From NCBI GenBank assembly GCA_001600095.1, contig BCIX01000002.1, forward strand, positions 1,736,001 through 1,800,000: a stretch of 64,000 nt of DNA, given 5' to 3'. The position numbers were made by a program, and so were the translations under genes. Below, one piece after another: positions 35,334-46,691 of the stretch. Origin of the DNA: Bullera alba. Lineage: Eukaryota; Basidiomycota; Tremellomycetes; Tremellales; Bulleraceae. Numbering within the stretch: position 1 is the first letter of the stretch; every line of letters begins with the position of its first letter. Under the pieces are notes generated by a model, which worked only from the letters and a program-made list of their open reading frames with translations, searched no databases and had not been told where the DNA came from.

Positions 35334-36645
35334 GTCGAAATGTCGAAAGACGCGTCGGTCTACTCGGCAGTAGATACGGGAGAAGATCTGAGCTGGCCCG
35401 ATTTCGAACGCGACCACAGTAGACTCGTCGACTTGTTGTTGAGGTTGCTATAATCGTATGAGCCTGCAACTAAAGTATACTGTTAGTGAAGTCAAGTGAG
35501 GTTTGGTCCGACACTCCGACCTAACTGTCACTTGGAATGGACTGATGCTCAGGCACGCCGCGTCCTTCAAACGCTTTCCCAAACCTTCCCAAACTCTCAT
35601 GAGCGTCTGCTTCCGGCGACTTTTCGGAGGGTCCTTCCAATGGGAACGGCACAATGGTCCTGCATGCAGCTGCAGTTACCCAACGAGGATTTGAGAAGTA
35701 GTGCTATGTATCCCTGCTTAGCCCTCAATGATAGCTACGAAGCGTTGTCCAATACATACAGCGTACCACTTCGCGCTCATATCGCATGCACTTCATCGTT
35801 GGTCGGACGAGTCTGGACGAGTTGTCACCCTGTGCATGCTTAACTGGGGTAGGCTAAAGAGGGCTTCGGATTAGGCAGCTGATTAGGCGCGGCATCGCAC
35901 GGGGCGGGTCCTGGCGGGTCGACCTGGGACTACCTGGGAGGACCTGGGTAGACCTGGGTCGACTGGTCTCCCCGGATTGTGCGGTGAGCTCCGCGCTCCA
36001 CTCTGCCGGGTTTGCCGGTGCCCCGAAACCAGGTACCGCCGGTGCATCTTGACGTCACGGCGTGGGAACTTTTCCAAGTCTTGTCCGAGCAACCGTCCTC
36101 AACCGTCCCCTCAGAGACTCGTGTGATGAGGGAGCAGCTGGCAGCAGGAAGAGTGGAGAAGGCAGAGAGGAGGCGGACGGGCAAAGATCTGGCCAGATCT
36201 CTCCATGACCTGTGTCACACTCTCGGTCTGTGTAAGCGAGTGGGTCACGCTTTGACCGAGGGCTCTGATCGACGCCTATCTCCACACGGGCATAGAAGGC
36301 ACAGATGACACCGAAGATGCGAACCACCGTCATAATTGAACACACCGTTAAACTCTCTTAGCTTGCTGGAACAGCGGGGCGTGCCTCGCCTCCTCCGGCC
36401 TGTTCCCTCGCGAACCCTTTTACCACCCATCCCTCCTCCCCTGCCCCTCTTAGCACCCCCCTTTCAACTCGTCCTCGCGTCATTAGGGAAAGGAGCCACA
36501 CTGTGTAGCCGCAACCATCACCCCGCCCAAAAGAGGGTCACCTTTTAGCTGGAATCATCATCACCTTTTAGGCTTCCACTAGCACTTCGTTGATTCATCA
36601 TTCCGTTCGTCGCGTTTCCACACATCTTCACCTTTCGACTCGCCC
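35334..36645. other. 1.3-kb divergent intergenic region
   Basis: I see no convincing gene. It includes the decamer array 35901-35960 and a pyrimidine-rich tract (36425-36480). The last 100 bp before 36646 are CT-rich and look like a leader for the small unknown gene. Confidence 0.55.
35901..35960. repeat. Six-copy degenerate decamer array
   Basis: Six consecutive 10-bp units carry a fixed GGG: two GGCGGGTC-type units, then four containing ACCTGGG at 35922, 35932, 35942 and 35952. The spacing is exactly 10 bp, about one helical turn. It lies 570 bp 5' of the O-fucosyltransferase-like gene and 690 bp 5' of 36646. Confidence 0.85.
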
Positions 36646-37385
36646 ATGCCATATGTACCGCCCGCCAACGCCTCTTCGTCCCCCATAAGGCCGTTTTCCA
36701 CCACTACCACAAGAACAATGTCCGGATTAGATACGCCAAGAGCAGAAGATTCGTCCAATGTCCCTCAGCATACCGAATCAGCGCCTCCCGCCGACAACGT
36801 CGAGGAGCTCTCTTCCATGTTGGAGAAGGCACAGTTGACCGCCGCCAACCCATCACAAGACTCCGAAGCCTCGGCAGAAGAGGGATCGATGAGGAAGATA
36901 CCATCGTCACCAGCTCTACCCGGGCTGGGCCATGCGTCGACCACTTCCGAGTCATCAGCGTCATTGGCCTCGCTCGCGCAATCGGAAACAGGCGATGGCA
37001 ACCTTTCGATCTTAGAAATGACCAGCAGAGAGGGAGGGGAGAGCGGGATTTCCTCACCACCCACAAGTGTCAGCACGCCCGATGAGGTGGTATTAGAAGA
37101 CGCAGTGTCGAGGTATAGAGAGGGATTGTACGCATACACCGTGAGTACCTGTACTAACATTCAGCCGACCCACAACTGACCATGCCATTCAGCGATCGCT
37201 TTATCTACAAGCCAAGCTAGTCAGAGAGAGGAAAGAGGCTCCGAAGCAGTACGGTCAATTCGGCCTCAAGCAATCAGGCAGTGAGTGGCCAATTTGCTCG
37301 ATCTACCATTAGATGATGACTGACAAGTATTGTAGTGGAACGGATGGCAGCGAAGAAAGCCTTGGCCAAACGACTGAACGGTTGA
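36646..37385 (+). CDS. Small unknown Ser-rich protein
   Basis: I do not recognise it. The product is 210 residues: a disordered N-terminal two-thirds rich in Ser, Pro, Thr and Glu, then a compact conserved-looking helical tail (SRYREGLYAYTRSLYLQAKL, later MERMAAKKALAKRLNG). Three exons use introns 37141-37192 and 37281-37335. The first ATG (36646) is used; an ATG at 36718 would remove 24 Ser/Thr-rich residues that could resemble a short targeting segment. It converges on SPATA20/YyaL. The frame is supported by clean splice sites and coherent C-terminal helices. Confidence 0.7.
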
Positions 37386-37865
37386 GATGAACGCTGGGAC
37401 TAGTCATCGCGACATCGACACTCGATGATCGATCCGACAACTACCCCATTGCCAAATACCTCACCCTCAGATCCAGCCCTCATACTACGACACAACTTCA
37501 CGTACAGCCATTAGACTTGCAGTCAACCTTAGACCTGGACTCCTTTGTCAGCTTTTGTTTCATACTCTTCTTCAGCCTTCGTTGCCACGATTCGCCCCGC
37601 CCTGTGTGTATACTTTAGCTCGTCCATTCTTACAACTCGTCTGCTCTCCCTTCGCCATTGTCCCTTGTCCCGCCCGCCGCCTCTGGTATTCCCAACAGCA
37701 TCCTCATCCCCGACGAACATCGTCATACTGTAGAGTAGTTACGCCGATAAGCGCTATCCATGTATCCAATAGTCTCTCCTAACTTTCACTAAGCAAGAAC
37801 ATCCCCCTCGTCGGGTCATCACGAGTTGAGTCGCATATTCACTCCAAGACTCGATGGTGCATGCG
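37386..37865. other. Convergent 3' intergenic region
   Basis: This is 480 bp between convergent stops. The segment 37540-37700 is pyrimidine-rich on the plus strand. No gene is seen. Confidence 0.5.
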
Positions 37866-40783
37866 TTACGACTGCGCTTGGAGCCACTCTTTCACCGCTT
37901 CCACACTCCTCATGGGTAGACCACATGTCCTGCCTTTACACACCCGCAACGACGGCTTCTCACATCCTTCCGCTTCGACCACCTCTCTCGCCGTGTAATT
38001 CAACTTGAGTACTTGGTCCAAGTCCAGCTTCGGGTTCAAATGTATAGTTGCGCTATTAGGGAGGTATGCCGAGTGCAGTGCTTCCAACATCGCTTTTGTT
38101 ACCGGATCACTCCTGGTCCCGGTGACATATACCTGGAGCCCAATCAGCTCTTTAATTGGGATACACCTATGAGCATTTGCAGACTCACGCTCTGACATCG
38201 CCTCTTCAGATCCAAAAGACCCGAGACGGAATTGGCGACAGCTTGTGGGTATTTCTCTAATTCGTCCCTTATGCTCAGATATGTCTCTTCGGCCTTCTTC
38301 TCCCACTGTTCATACTCCTCACTGAACACGACCGAGAGGCGCATGAGATTGTGTCCTGAGACGGAGCTCGCAGAGGGTTCCGCGGCGTCCTAGAAGTGGA
38401 TCAGAATAACATTGTAGATCGCACCGGATCGCTCACGTGAGCATCCTTCATGCGGATCAGGACGTGCTCGTCGGGGGCGCTGGCAAACCAACCACCAGCG
38501 GCATCATCCCAAAACAGCTCGTTCTGCCTCAGTTGTAGCTCTCTAGCGAATAGAGCATGCTCGGGCTTTCCAGTAGCGTCGTACAAGTGCAATAGGCCTG
38601 TACAGTCAGCAACTCGCTCACATTCGGGACGCACCTTGGATGAGGTATGCGTAATCATCGGTCTGACCAGTCGTGCCCTTGCCCTCTCTCCAGCTCCTGG
38701 TCAGTGTTCTCGCGGTCTCATCCCACATGTTCTCCCTGATGAATTTGACTACTCCCTCGGCTGCGTCGATACATCTTGCGGCAACGGGGTACGCGACAGG
38801 ATCAAGTGTCAAGCTGGCTTTGGCCAGTGCGGTGATCTGGCACCGAGTCAGCAACGCCGGTGATTGCCTCACTGATAGCTCACCATTAAGCCGTTCCATG
38901 AAGTAAGGATCTGCATTGTCAGTCAATCCTGAGTGTCAGACTCACTTTATCATCGAGACCCGGTCGTTCTCTAGTCTCGTCTCGCTTCGACTTGAGCTTT
39001 TGCAATGCAACCCTGACTTTCTCTATCACCGAAGATGAATCGGTGCCGTATTTTGACGCTGTGTCGGCAGCGGTATGAGCTTGATGAAGGATGTTCTGAC
39101 AAACAACAGGTCAGCGATTGTCAGTACGCCCAATATACTGCCCACCTTGCCTGTCATCTCGCCATGAGCGTCGTGTTTCGCGGGAACATTCCCGTCTTCC
39201 TGCACTCCAAGGTAGTAGCCGACCAGCTCGGCATCTTCGCAGACGGTGTCATCAAATCCCTCTTTCGTCCACAGATAGAAAGCGCCCTCTGACCAGGCAA
39301 TCAGCATACTGCCGGCAACTCTTGTACCAGACTTACCAAGCTTCTTGGCTCCAAGGGCAGGAGCGGAATCTGCATCCTCTGCACCAAAGAACCCCCCTAG
39401 GGGGCTCAACAGATCCCTCAAGCAGTAATCGAGAATGTCCGCGGCCAAGAGTTCGCAAATGGACCGATCCTTGCGAAGCTGATCTTCAGGAATACCAGGA
39501 GAGTGCAGGATAGTTGAGAGCTTTGCGAAATCGCAAGCTGATGATATCAGTTGAGCCTGATCATAGCTATGCCAATCAGCTCGATCTCCCGGAAGTCCAC
39601 TCACAGCATCTTTTCAAAGTGCGGCACGAGCCATTTCTCATCGACGCTATACCTCGCCACGCCATTCCCCGCCCAGTCATGTATACCACCCTCCCAGATA
39701 TTCCGCAACATCTTGATTCCCATCTCCCTCGCTTCAGCTGCAATGTCGCTCGAACTGTTGGCAGGGTCTCCGCTTGTTCCGCTTAATGTGGCAAGCCTTG
39801 CAAGTGGCTCGAGGTTCAATGCACAAGAGGGAAACTTGGGACCTTGAGATCTTGATCCTCCAGGAGTGAAGCCTCCATATCGGGAGTCGTGCGTTTTGAC
39901 AAGATGGGTATACACTTTTTTCCACGGGTTGGACAAAAGCAGGGACTCGATCGATGATGATTGAGATGATGAGCTCTAGTGGGGTACGATCAGTCCAGAG
40001 ACCAACAAAGCAGAGAAGCAATCAGCTCACCTCGCCCAGCTCCTTGAGCGACTCGATCACATTCTTACCCATCGCTTCGCACTGCTCCCGGTCATCCTCC
40101 CACATTTCCTGTATCCTCGCCAGCAGAGACTTGAACTGGTGCGGGGGAAAGTATGTGCCTATACGGGGTCAGAGAAAAATCCAGAAACCGAGTTCTAGAT
40201 CCAGACTGACCAGCGAAGAACGGTTCAAGGTTAGGCGTGAGGACTGCTAGGCTGTCAGCTTGCGCATTTATAGGTGTGTTCTGGCACCTACAGACCGAAA
40301 GAGGCCATCCTCCTCCCCCTCTACTAGCCTGAGGAGATAGTCAGACCACCTAGTGTCGCCATGGACCACCCTCCTCACCTGGAGATAAGTCATGTACACT
40401 CGATCGATGTCCGGCCGCTCTTCCCTGTCCAACTTGATATTGACGAAATAGTCATTCATCAACTTTGCCGTATCCTCCTTCTCGAACGACTCATGGGCGA
40501 GCACATGGCACCTAGTGTCCCGTCAGACTCCACGATAAAGGGGAAACTCTCAATACTCACCAATGACAAGCTGAATAACCAGAGGAGAGGAAGATAGGCC
40601 TGTCCAGCTTCTTGGCCAGGTCGATCGTTTCGGGCTTCCATTCCTGCCACTGCAAGAACATCAGTATCGCTCCAGAGGAAACGCTTATATGCTCACGGCT
40701 ACGGGGTTGTCCTTGTGTTGGAGGAGGTAAGGCGATTTGCTATCCTTCAACACATTGGTCAGAGGCGGAGTTATTGTAGACAT
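37866..40783 (-). CDS. SPATA20/YyaL family thioredoxin-like protein
   Basis: The family (DUF255, bacterial YyaL, human SPATA20) joins an N-terminal thioredoxin-like fold to an alpha/alpha-barrel; its biochemical role is poorly known. The N-terminal block is unmistakable: [17 protein letters not shown], with a CxxC at residues 57-60, then [35 protein letters not shown] follows, then [16 protein letters not shown] and [18 protein letters not shown] and [18 protein letters not shown] come after these. Fourteen introns (37 to 56 nt) yield 752 residues, close to the family's length. The start ATG at 40783 opens [10 protein letters not shown]. The exon 40292-40328 is 37 nt and that at 38884-38910 is 27 nt. 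No signal peptide is seen, so a cytosolic or mitochondrial place is open. Confidence 0.93.
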
Positions 40784-41185
40784 TTTGCGTCGGAGACTTC
40801 CTGAGAGAATTTGAGTGCTTTTGTATGATCCCAGTCGAATGTTCGATCCCATCCGACAGTGAACGTCAGAGACTAGATTGGGTCGACGAGTGACTGCAGA
40901 GTTGCATGGACAGTAGTTGACGACAAGATACGTCTGACCAGACGAACCATAGGATCGCTCTCACGTCATCCGAAGCGCTCAGGACCACCTCCACTTCGGC
41001 TTCATCAGGTTGACCTTCGCGGTCCTCGTGTCAAGCCGAGGTAGTCTCGACTCTCCGGTCCACGCATACGGCGGGCAGCAGCCGCTGTGTTGCCGTAGGA
41101 CATCTCAGAGTCAGGAAAGTGGCATCCGTGATATGTACAAGATTTTTGAATGGGATGCTAATGCACAAGTCTCCTTCCGCTCCGC
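40784..41185. other. Intergenic region between PAP2 and SPATA20 genes
   Basis: This is 402 bp between the stop of PAP2 and the start of SPATA20, both on the minus strand. It must hold the SPATA20 promoter. Nothing else is seen. Confidence 0.5.
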
Positions 41186-42644
41186 TCACCTCGCCTCCTG
41201 TCTGAGGAGGTGACTGTCGCTCTCGCCGCTTGCCGCGCTGGTGGCTCCGAGTCGGGGGTCCTGTCGAAGTCCACTGCTCGCATCTGGGTAACGCTGAGCA
41301 TACGAGGCCTCATGCTGGGGATTGAGGCCAAAGGTGGCGAACTCATCCCTATATCCATTCCCATCTAACTGCGGCGGCGGCGCTGTACGAATACCTGCTT
41401 GGGGCTGAAGGAGAGCTGAAGTAGTCACCTCTGTTGAAGACCTGGGATCGATTTTCGCGTGAAGAGGGATCTCCTCGTCGTCTTTGGGTACGCGAGGCGA
41501 GTATGGCTTGTAAGCCTGATGGTGGGACAGTGGCTGTTCGGAACTCATCAGCGCATGTAATCTTCGCCGGTGGGTATCCTGCTCACAGGGTAGAACTGCC
41601 TGTAGGCGAACCAAGCTGATACAATGCCAATGATCGAGCCTGCAATCACATCTCCCGCATGATGTCGATAATCCATCAGTCGGCTGATGCAGACCAGGAA
41701 GGCGCAACAGAGAGGAGCGAGAAGCGTCCATGCTTTCCAGGTATGGCCTCTCTTGTTGGATATACGCATTTCTGAATCTCATCAGCCATCCTGTCTATAC
41801 CGAGCTAAAGATACAGATGGACTCACTACCAGCTGTGTATAGGATCAAGTACCACATTCCAGCCCAGGCGAAACTGCTGTGTCCACTGGGAAAGCTTCGG
41901 AAGCCTTCTTGAAGCTTGTCCGTTCTTGTGCACACCGTCCAGGACGTCAAGCCATGCACGGGATTCTCTGTTAGGTTTTCCGGCAGACCACATCGGCTGA
42001 ACAGGTCAGGTCGTGGACGACCGACAGTGATCTAGCTGTCAATAAGGCTTCATGGGCAGTACCCACCTTGATGATGTTGGTGAAGGTCAGTGTAAGACCG
42101 AGATTGAGGATGAAACCCAGGAGAGCGGAATGAACGTCCCAGAAGGATCTACTGAATGCCCCTCTGTGACGTACTCAGCGTCATCCTCCTACGTGAGTAA
42201 CACCTAGTACTCACCCTATGATTATCATGAGGACAGCTGGGACGATACCGCATATGACAGCGAGCATCCACACCTGAGACCGACATGAGCCTTGTCTTCA
42301 AATCACGCCATGTGACCTCACGGGTATCCTCTCATCCTCTGCGTATGGGTATGCCAGGCTCTCATCCGTGACCGAGAACAGACGTCGATATCCGTCGATC
42401 TGGTGTGGGTCAGGTACTCAACAGGTACTTCACTTTACACCTCTGTTTACTCACCTTGTCAAGGAGATACAGTATTCCCTGGAACCCGTCAGACTTTGGA
42501 CCTAGCGAATACACCGCGACTCACCCAGAGGAAGATGGTGAGCACCCAATCTGGGAGATAACTCCAGAAGATTCGCCATCGTCTGACTTTGGGTGTCACA
42601 CGACCATGATCTGCCTTTGTTCCTGGGAGGTTGATTCGAAACAT
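41186..42644 (-). CDS. PAP2-type lipid phosphate phosphatase (DPP1/LPP1-like)
   Basis: This membrane enzyme removes phosphate from diacylglycerol pyrophosphate, phosphatidate or related lipids. The three phosphatase motifs are complete: K126-x6-RP (ITVGRPRP), PSGH at 174-177, and SR-x5-H-x3-D at 223-234 (SRLMDYRHHAGD). Around them are about six hydrophobic helices. The C terminus is a disordered tail of about 115 residues in the last exon. Eight exons, including a 24-nt one (42455-42478), give 370 residues. The acceptor of the last intron (41534-41586) is chosen by phase; the unspliced frame would stop 12 residues later and lose the tail. The start MFRINLPGTK at 42644 is the only ATG in frame before an upstream stop. 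Confidence 0.92.
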
Positions 42645-43235
42645 GTCGGCGGGAGGTGCGTTGGTGGCGTCGGTGCTTCCTCTTCTCGCAATGCTTCTTC
42701 AATTATCAAGTCGAGTCCACCGTAGACGTAGTCTTGGGCGATGAGAAGACCACCAGCGGCGACGGCAAGCTCGACTGCCTAGACTGTGATCCTTTCACCA
42801 GATGTTGTCGCAAGGTCGACGACCGATGCGCCAAGCACAACGTAAATGACGCAAAGGAAGCGAGCTAGAGATCTAGAGATCTACACATGCGTCAACACCG
42901 CTTGCAAAGGCTTGCAAACGCTAAAAGTAGCTACATAGGACTTGCTGCTGCGCAGAGCGATGCTGGCGTCATGCGAGTCTCCTGTCGGTCACTCCGACAG
43001 CTCGAACATATTGGCACCGCTGGACAACCCATTCTCGGTGATGCCGAGGAGTCGCTGAAATAGCCTATAGCCGGTGCGCGATTTGGTCGACCATGCCAGA
43101 CAATCCTTTCACTTTTTGAGTGGATGTGATCCTTTCTCGTCTCCACAACCACTGCCAGCTCTCAACCACCGCATCAATGTAGTATGTTGGACCCAAGGCA
43201 AGACTGACCCCACCTGACAATACCGCACCCATGAC
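42645..43235. promoter_or_regulatory. Divergent promoter region with short tandem motifs
   Basis: This 590-bp region separates PAP2 and the M50B-like gene. CTAGAGAT is doubled at 42865-42880, and a decamer beginning CTTGCAAA is doubled at 42901-42920. No gene is seen. Confidence 0.5.
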
Positions 43236-44963
43236 ATGAGCGAACAGGACTGGGCCGATGGGTTCAACCGATGGCTCGGAGCTTCTAACGGAGAGTGGTC
43301 ACTGCTTAATCTGACTGACGCTCAGAAACAATCACTCCTCTGGATCGGGATCTCCCTCATCGGATCTCTGTCCTTTTGGTAAGGTGGTCCACCGGTCGAG
43401 AATGAACGTGACTGACTTGACACTTAGGAAAGGCATCCCGTATGGGTGGAAGTGGCTCGAGGTGTACTGCCTAGACAAGGCCGGAGGGTACATATACGAG
43501 GTCGTACCGAAGAAGAATGAGCACAAGCGGACAGTATACGATGGGCATAGGAAGAAAGTGATGATCAAGCGGAAGAAGAGGCAGGATGTGGTATTACTCA
43601 AGTGGTTTCCGATCTTAGCGCCCATCAAGTTCCTCACCGTTCTATATCACGAGGTACGTCCGAGAGTGCGGTCACAGTTGACCTATAGATCTGTCATGCG
43701 ATTGTCGGATGGATGACGTGGGTGCAGGATAGATTGAGCTTGAAGTGTAGACTACTACTAGACTGACGATTTGTGACAGCGGAGGTCGGCCGATCCTCAT
43801 CATCGTTGATTGTGAGTCATCGGATGTGGTTCATACTAAAATAGTATAGGGAACGAGGGTGGTTCCACCTTCTTCAGGCAGACTGGAGGCCAGCCGAACG
43901 CATTGTCTACTCTACTAGCGGGATACACGTGGGTGTAGGGATTCTGACCCAGCTGACGAACAGGGGGAGCTGTATTATCGGCTGCACATTCCTCTTCCTA
44001 GGCTGTGAGTGACGAGATCTTGGGAGACAAGACCTGGACTGACGTTTCCTAGTCGATACCGTAGCGTGAGTGAGAAATGCCCGGAGGAACACAGTCACTA
44101 AGATCTTTCAGGGCGAAATGGGCATTTCTAGTATTCGAGGTCTTTGCAGTCATCTCCACCCTCGTCTGCCTGAAGATTCTGCCAAAGTCATGGGTGATCC
44201 ACCAGCGACATTGGATCCAATACAAATGGGCCAAGATTACCAACAATCCTACGGCGGCGAAGCGACATGCAGAATTGGCCAAAGCCAAGACCGAGCGAGA
44301 GAGGAAGAATACCGTTCTACTGGAGGATGACCATGGTACGGACGAGACTCCGGCGACCGCAGAGGACAAGATGGTTGCAATCGAAGTGTGAGTTCGGACC
44401 CAGCTACGAGGCTGAAGAATTAGGATTGGTTTCTCGAATATCACCTTGGCAACGGTGGTGGGTCTCACATGGTGGTGGTGGGATTCGATCTACTTGCGCT
44501 TTGTGATTCTCTTCATCGGGACCATCAACGCCGTGTATGCCATTTGGGACGTGTACCTCGACGGAGTCAAGTTCGGCAAGGACTCTTCATCCGATGCGAC
44601 CGAGATTGCAAGGCTGATCAACACCAAGCGTCGTCAAGAGGTGAGCTCGACCTCGCAGGGGCCTTCTTGCTGATTGATATAGGAAAAACCGGATCATACC
44701 GTCAAATGTGAGTTGGCAATCTCCTGTAGTCAGCTGACCCTCCAGATTACGCGACGTTCTGGCTGGTAGTACAGTCTACATTCTTCATATTGGTGATCGT
44801 GGCGGCGCTGTATACCTTCCGGGATACCATATGGCAGCAAGCAGAGCGGTCGAGGAAGAGCATATTAGCCACACCGAATCACTACAGTCCTGGAGACTGG
44901 ATTGACAAGGGCAAGGACTTTGTCCAGGGCGTCTTGGACAAGGAAGAGGATGGTGGTACATAG
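43236..44963 (+). CDS. M50B-like membrane metalloprotease
   Basis: This resembles the fungal peptidase M50B-like proteins. The zinc motif HEICH is at residues 122-126, in TVLYHEICHAIVGWMTGG. It is followed by the conserved WNEGG turn and a membrane region (GSCIIGCTFLFLGF). A charged cytosolic-type segment (AKAKTERERK, then an acidic stretch) precedes further helices (VGLTWWWWDSIY and a C-terminal one). Eleven exons give 432 residues; introns are 43379-43427, 43654-43688, 43718-43779, 43812-43849, 43929-43963, 44005-44052, 44066-44111, 44388-44423, 44641-44682 and 44708-44745. Exon 44053-44065 is only 13 nt. The third zinc ligand is not assigned, so activity is inferred. Confidence 0.82.
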
Positions 44964-45258
44964 AACTTTGGCCTTTTCGACGTTGAGACCTGTTGCAGCA
45001 TGGTTGCATGTACAGCGTGCGTGCACGTACTTTACTTCATGTCGAGTGATCTTGGCTCTGCCCCCGAAGACGGCCCTCGGGCCAGCCTCTGGGCCCAGGG
45101 AGGGCTCGGTCGAAATGGGAAACAGGCGCGTGTTTCAGGTGAGGTCGGGCTTATGCGTCGGGATCCACCCTGTGTTCAATGACTGGCATCTCTTCGCTCG
45201 TGTTCCACACGATCTTATAACGTCCTGACACCTCGCTTTCTACAAGTACAACATCACC

Positions 45259-46578
45259 ATGCCGTTGGATCTGTCCATAGGTCAGGGCTCTACGCCGCTA
45301 GCGAATCAAGTGGCCGGTCATCAGAACGTGATGTCGGACGCGAGTGGGTCGTTGATCATGAAGGTGAGTTCCGCTTGACGACCATCACTGACGTTGAAGC
45401 CTGCCTTACCCAGGGAGATCGCCTTCTACCAACTGCTCAACTCTGCAAGTCGGTCCTCTCAATTGACCAAGTTGAAACCGTTCGTGCCACAGTTTTTCGG
45501 GACGCTCAGGTTGGAGGGAAAGTTGGACGATCAGGGCGCTCTGAGCCAAGATGGCATTCCGGAAGAGGTGCCCGAGGTGAGTTGCCTAAACAGTGAGTGT
45601 AATGCTGATCGGGAATAGAGCGTTGTCCTGCAGAATCTGGCGCACTTGTACACCCACCCATCGATCCTCGACGTCAAGCTCGGCACAATCCTGTACGCCC
45701 CAGATGCTAAGGAAGAGAAGAAGGCTAGAATGGAGAAACAGGCAAAGACATCCACAACATGGGAAACTGGGCTAAGATTGACTGGATGCCAGGTAAGTTC
45801 CTGCACTTTTATCTAGCTAACCCCTTAGACATGGCATACGCCCACGTCATCGTACATCCTAACTCCTAAATCGTACGGCAAGACAATCACCAAAGATGAG
45901 CTTCCTCAGGGTATCACCCGCTTCTTCCCCTTGCCCACCGACTCTATCCCATCACTCGTATTTGCGACCTCTCCCCCGCCGACTTCCACCGAGACTGTAT
46001 CGGGGGCGCCGATTTCGCATCTGCCATTACCCTCATCCGAGCTGTCCCCTCTTCAGCCAACCACACCCGGCCCAACCGACTCTGACGGACCCAAGGAGTA
46101 TACCGGCCATGGGATCAGGCCAAAACTGTTACTCAGGCTGCTGAGACATATCAACAGCGATTTGATCAAGCTCGAGGCCATACTCCACGACCTTGAAGCG
46201 AGGTTTATCGGCAGTAGCATATTGGTGGTATATGAAGGCGACCCGGAGAGATTAGAGGACGCTCTGGAGCGACACGAGGCTAAGCAAGCTGCCCTAGAGG
46301 TCCTAGCGCAAAGTGAAACGGAGTCACTGGAAGACGAAGATGATATCACAGAGGACGAGGACGAAAGCTCGACATCTAGCGATGACGACGAGCACGATGG
46401 TGTCCGAGCAGATGCCAGGAGAGCGAGAAGGTGTCCACCCTTCACCCTGAAGATGATCGACTTTGCCCATACGAGTCTGGTCGAGGGCGAAGGGCCAGAT
46501 GAAGGGGTTTTGAAGGGTATTTCGACGTTGAAGAAGTTGATACAGACGAGGATAGACCAAGTCGAGGCGGTAGTATAG
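45259..46578 (+). CDS. Inositol polyphosphate multikinase (IPK2/ARG82-like)
   Basis: This enzyme phosphorylates inositol tris- and tetrakisphosphates, feeding IP5 and pyrophosphates; in yeast it also works in arginine-gene regulation. The catalytic PxxxDxKxG signature is present at residues 108-117 (PSILDVKLGT), and the metal-binding IDFAHT follows at 362-367. YTGHGIRPKLLLRLL and SSILVVYEGD match the kinase core. Two inserts are unusual: a Ser/Pro/Thr-rich loop after LPTDSIP and an acidic run (LEDEDDITEDEDESS). Four exons with introns 45364-45399, 45577-45618 and 45793-45828 give 401 residues. The gene lies 295 bp after the M50B-like gene on the same strand and converges on the next gene (113 bp). 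Confidence 0.93.
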
Positions 46579-46691
46579 AGGCAGAATCTTCTCAGGTTCG
46601 ACTGTACATATATCACTATCTACAGAGAAGATGGCAGCTGGCATGTACATGTCTATATACAAATCCACCCATTATAAGGCATTCTCCAATT

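Noticed and set aside
41548..41583. PAP2 protein ending at the stop after GEDYMR
   Set aside because: A canonical intron 41534-41586 leads in phase to a long open tail, while the unspliced reading would leave that tail unexplained.
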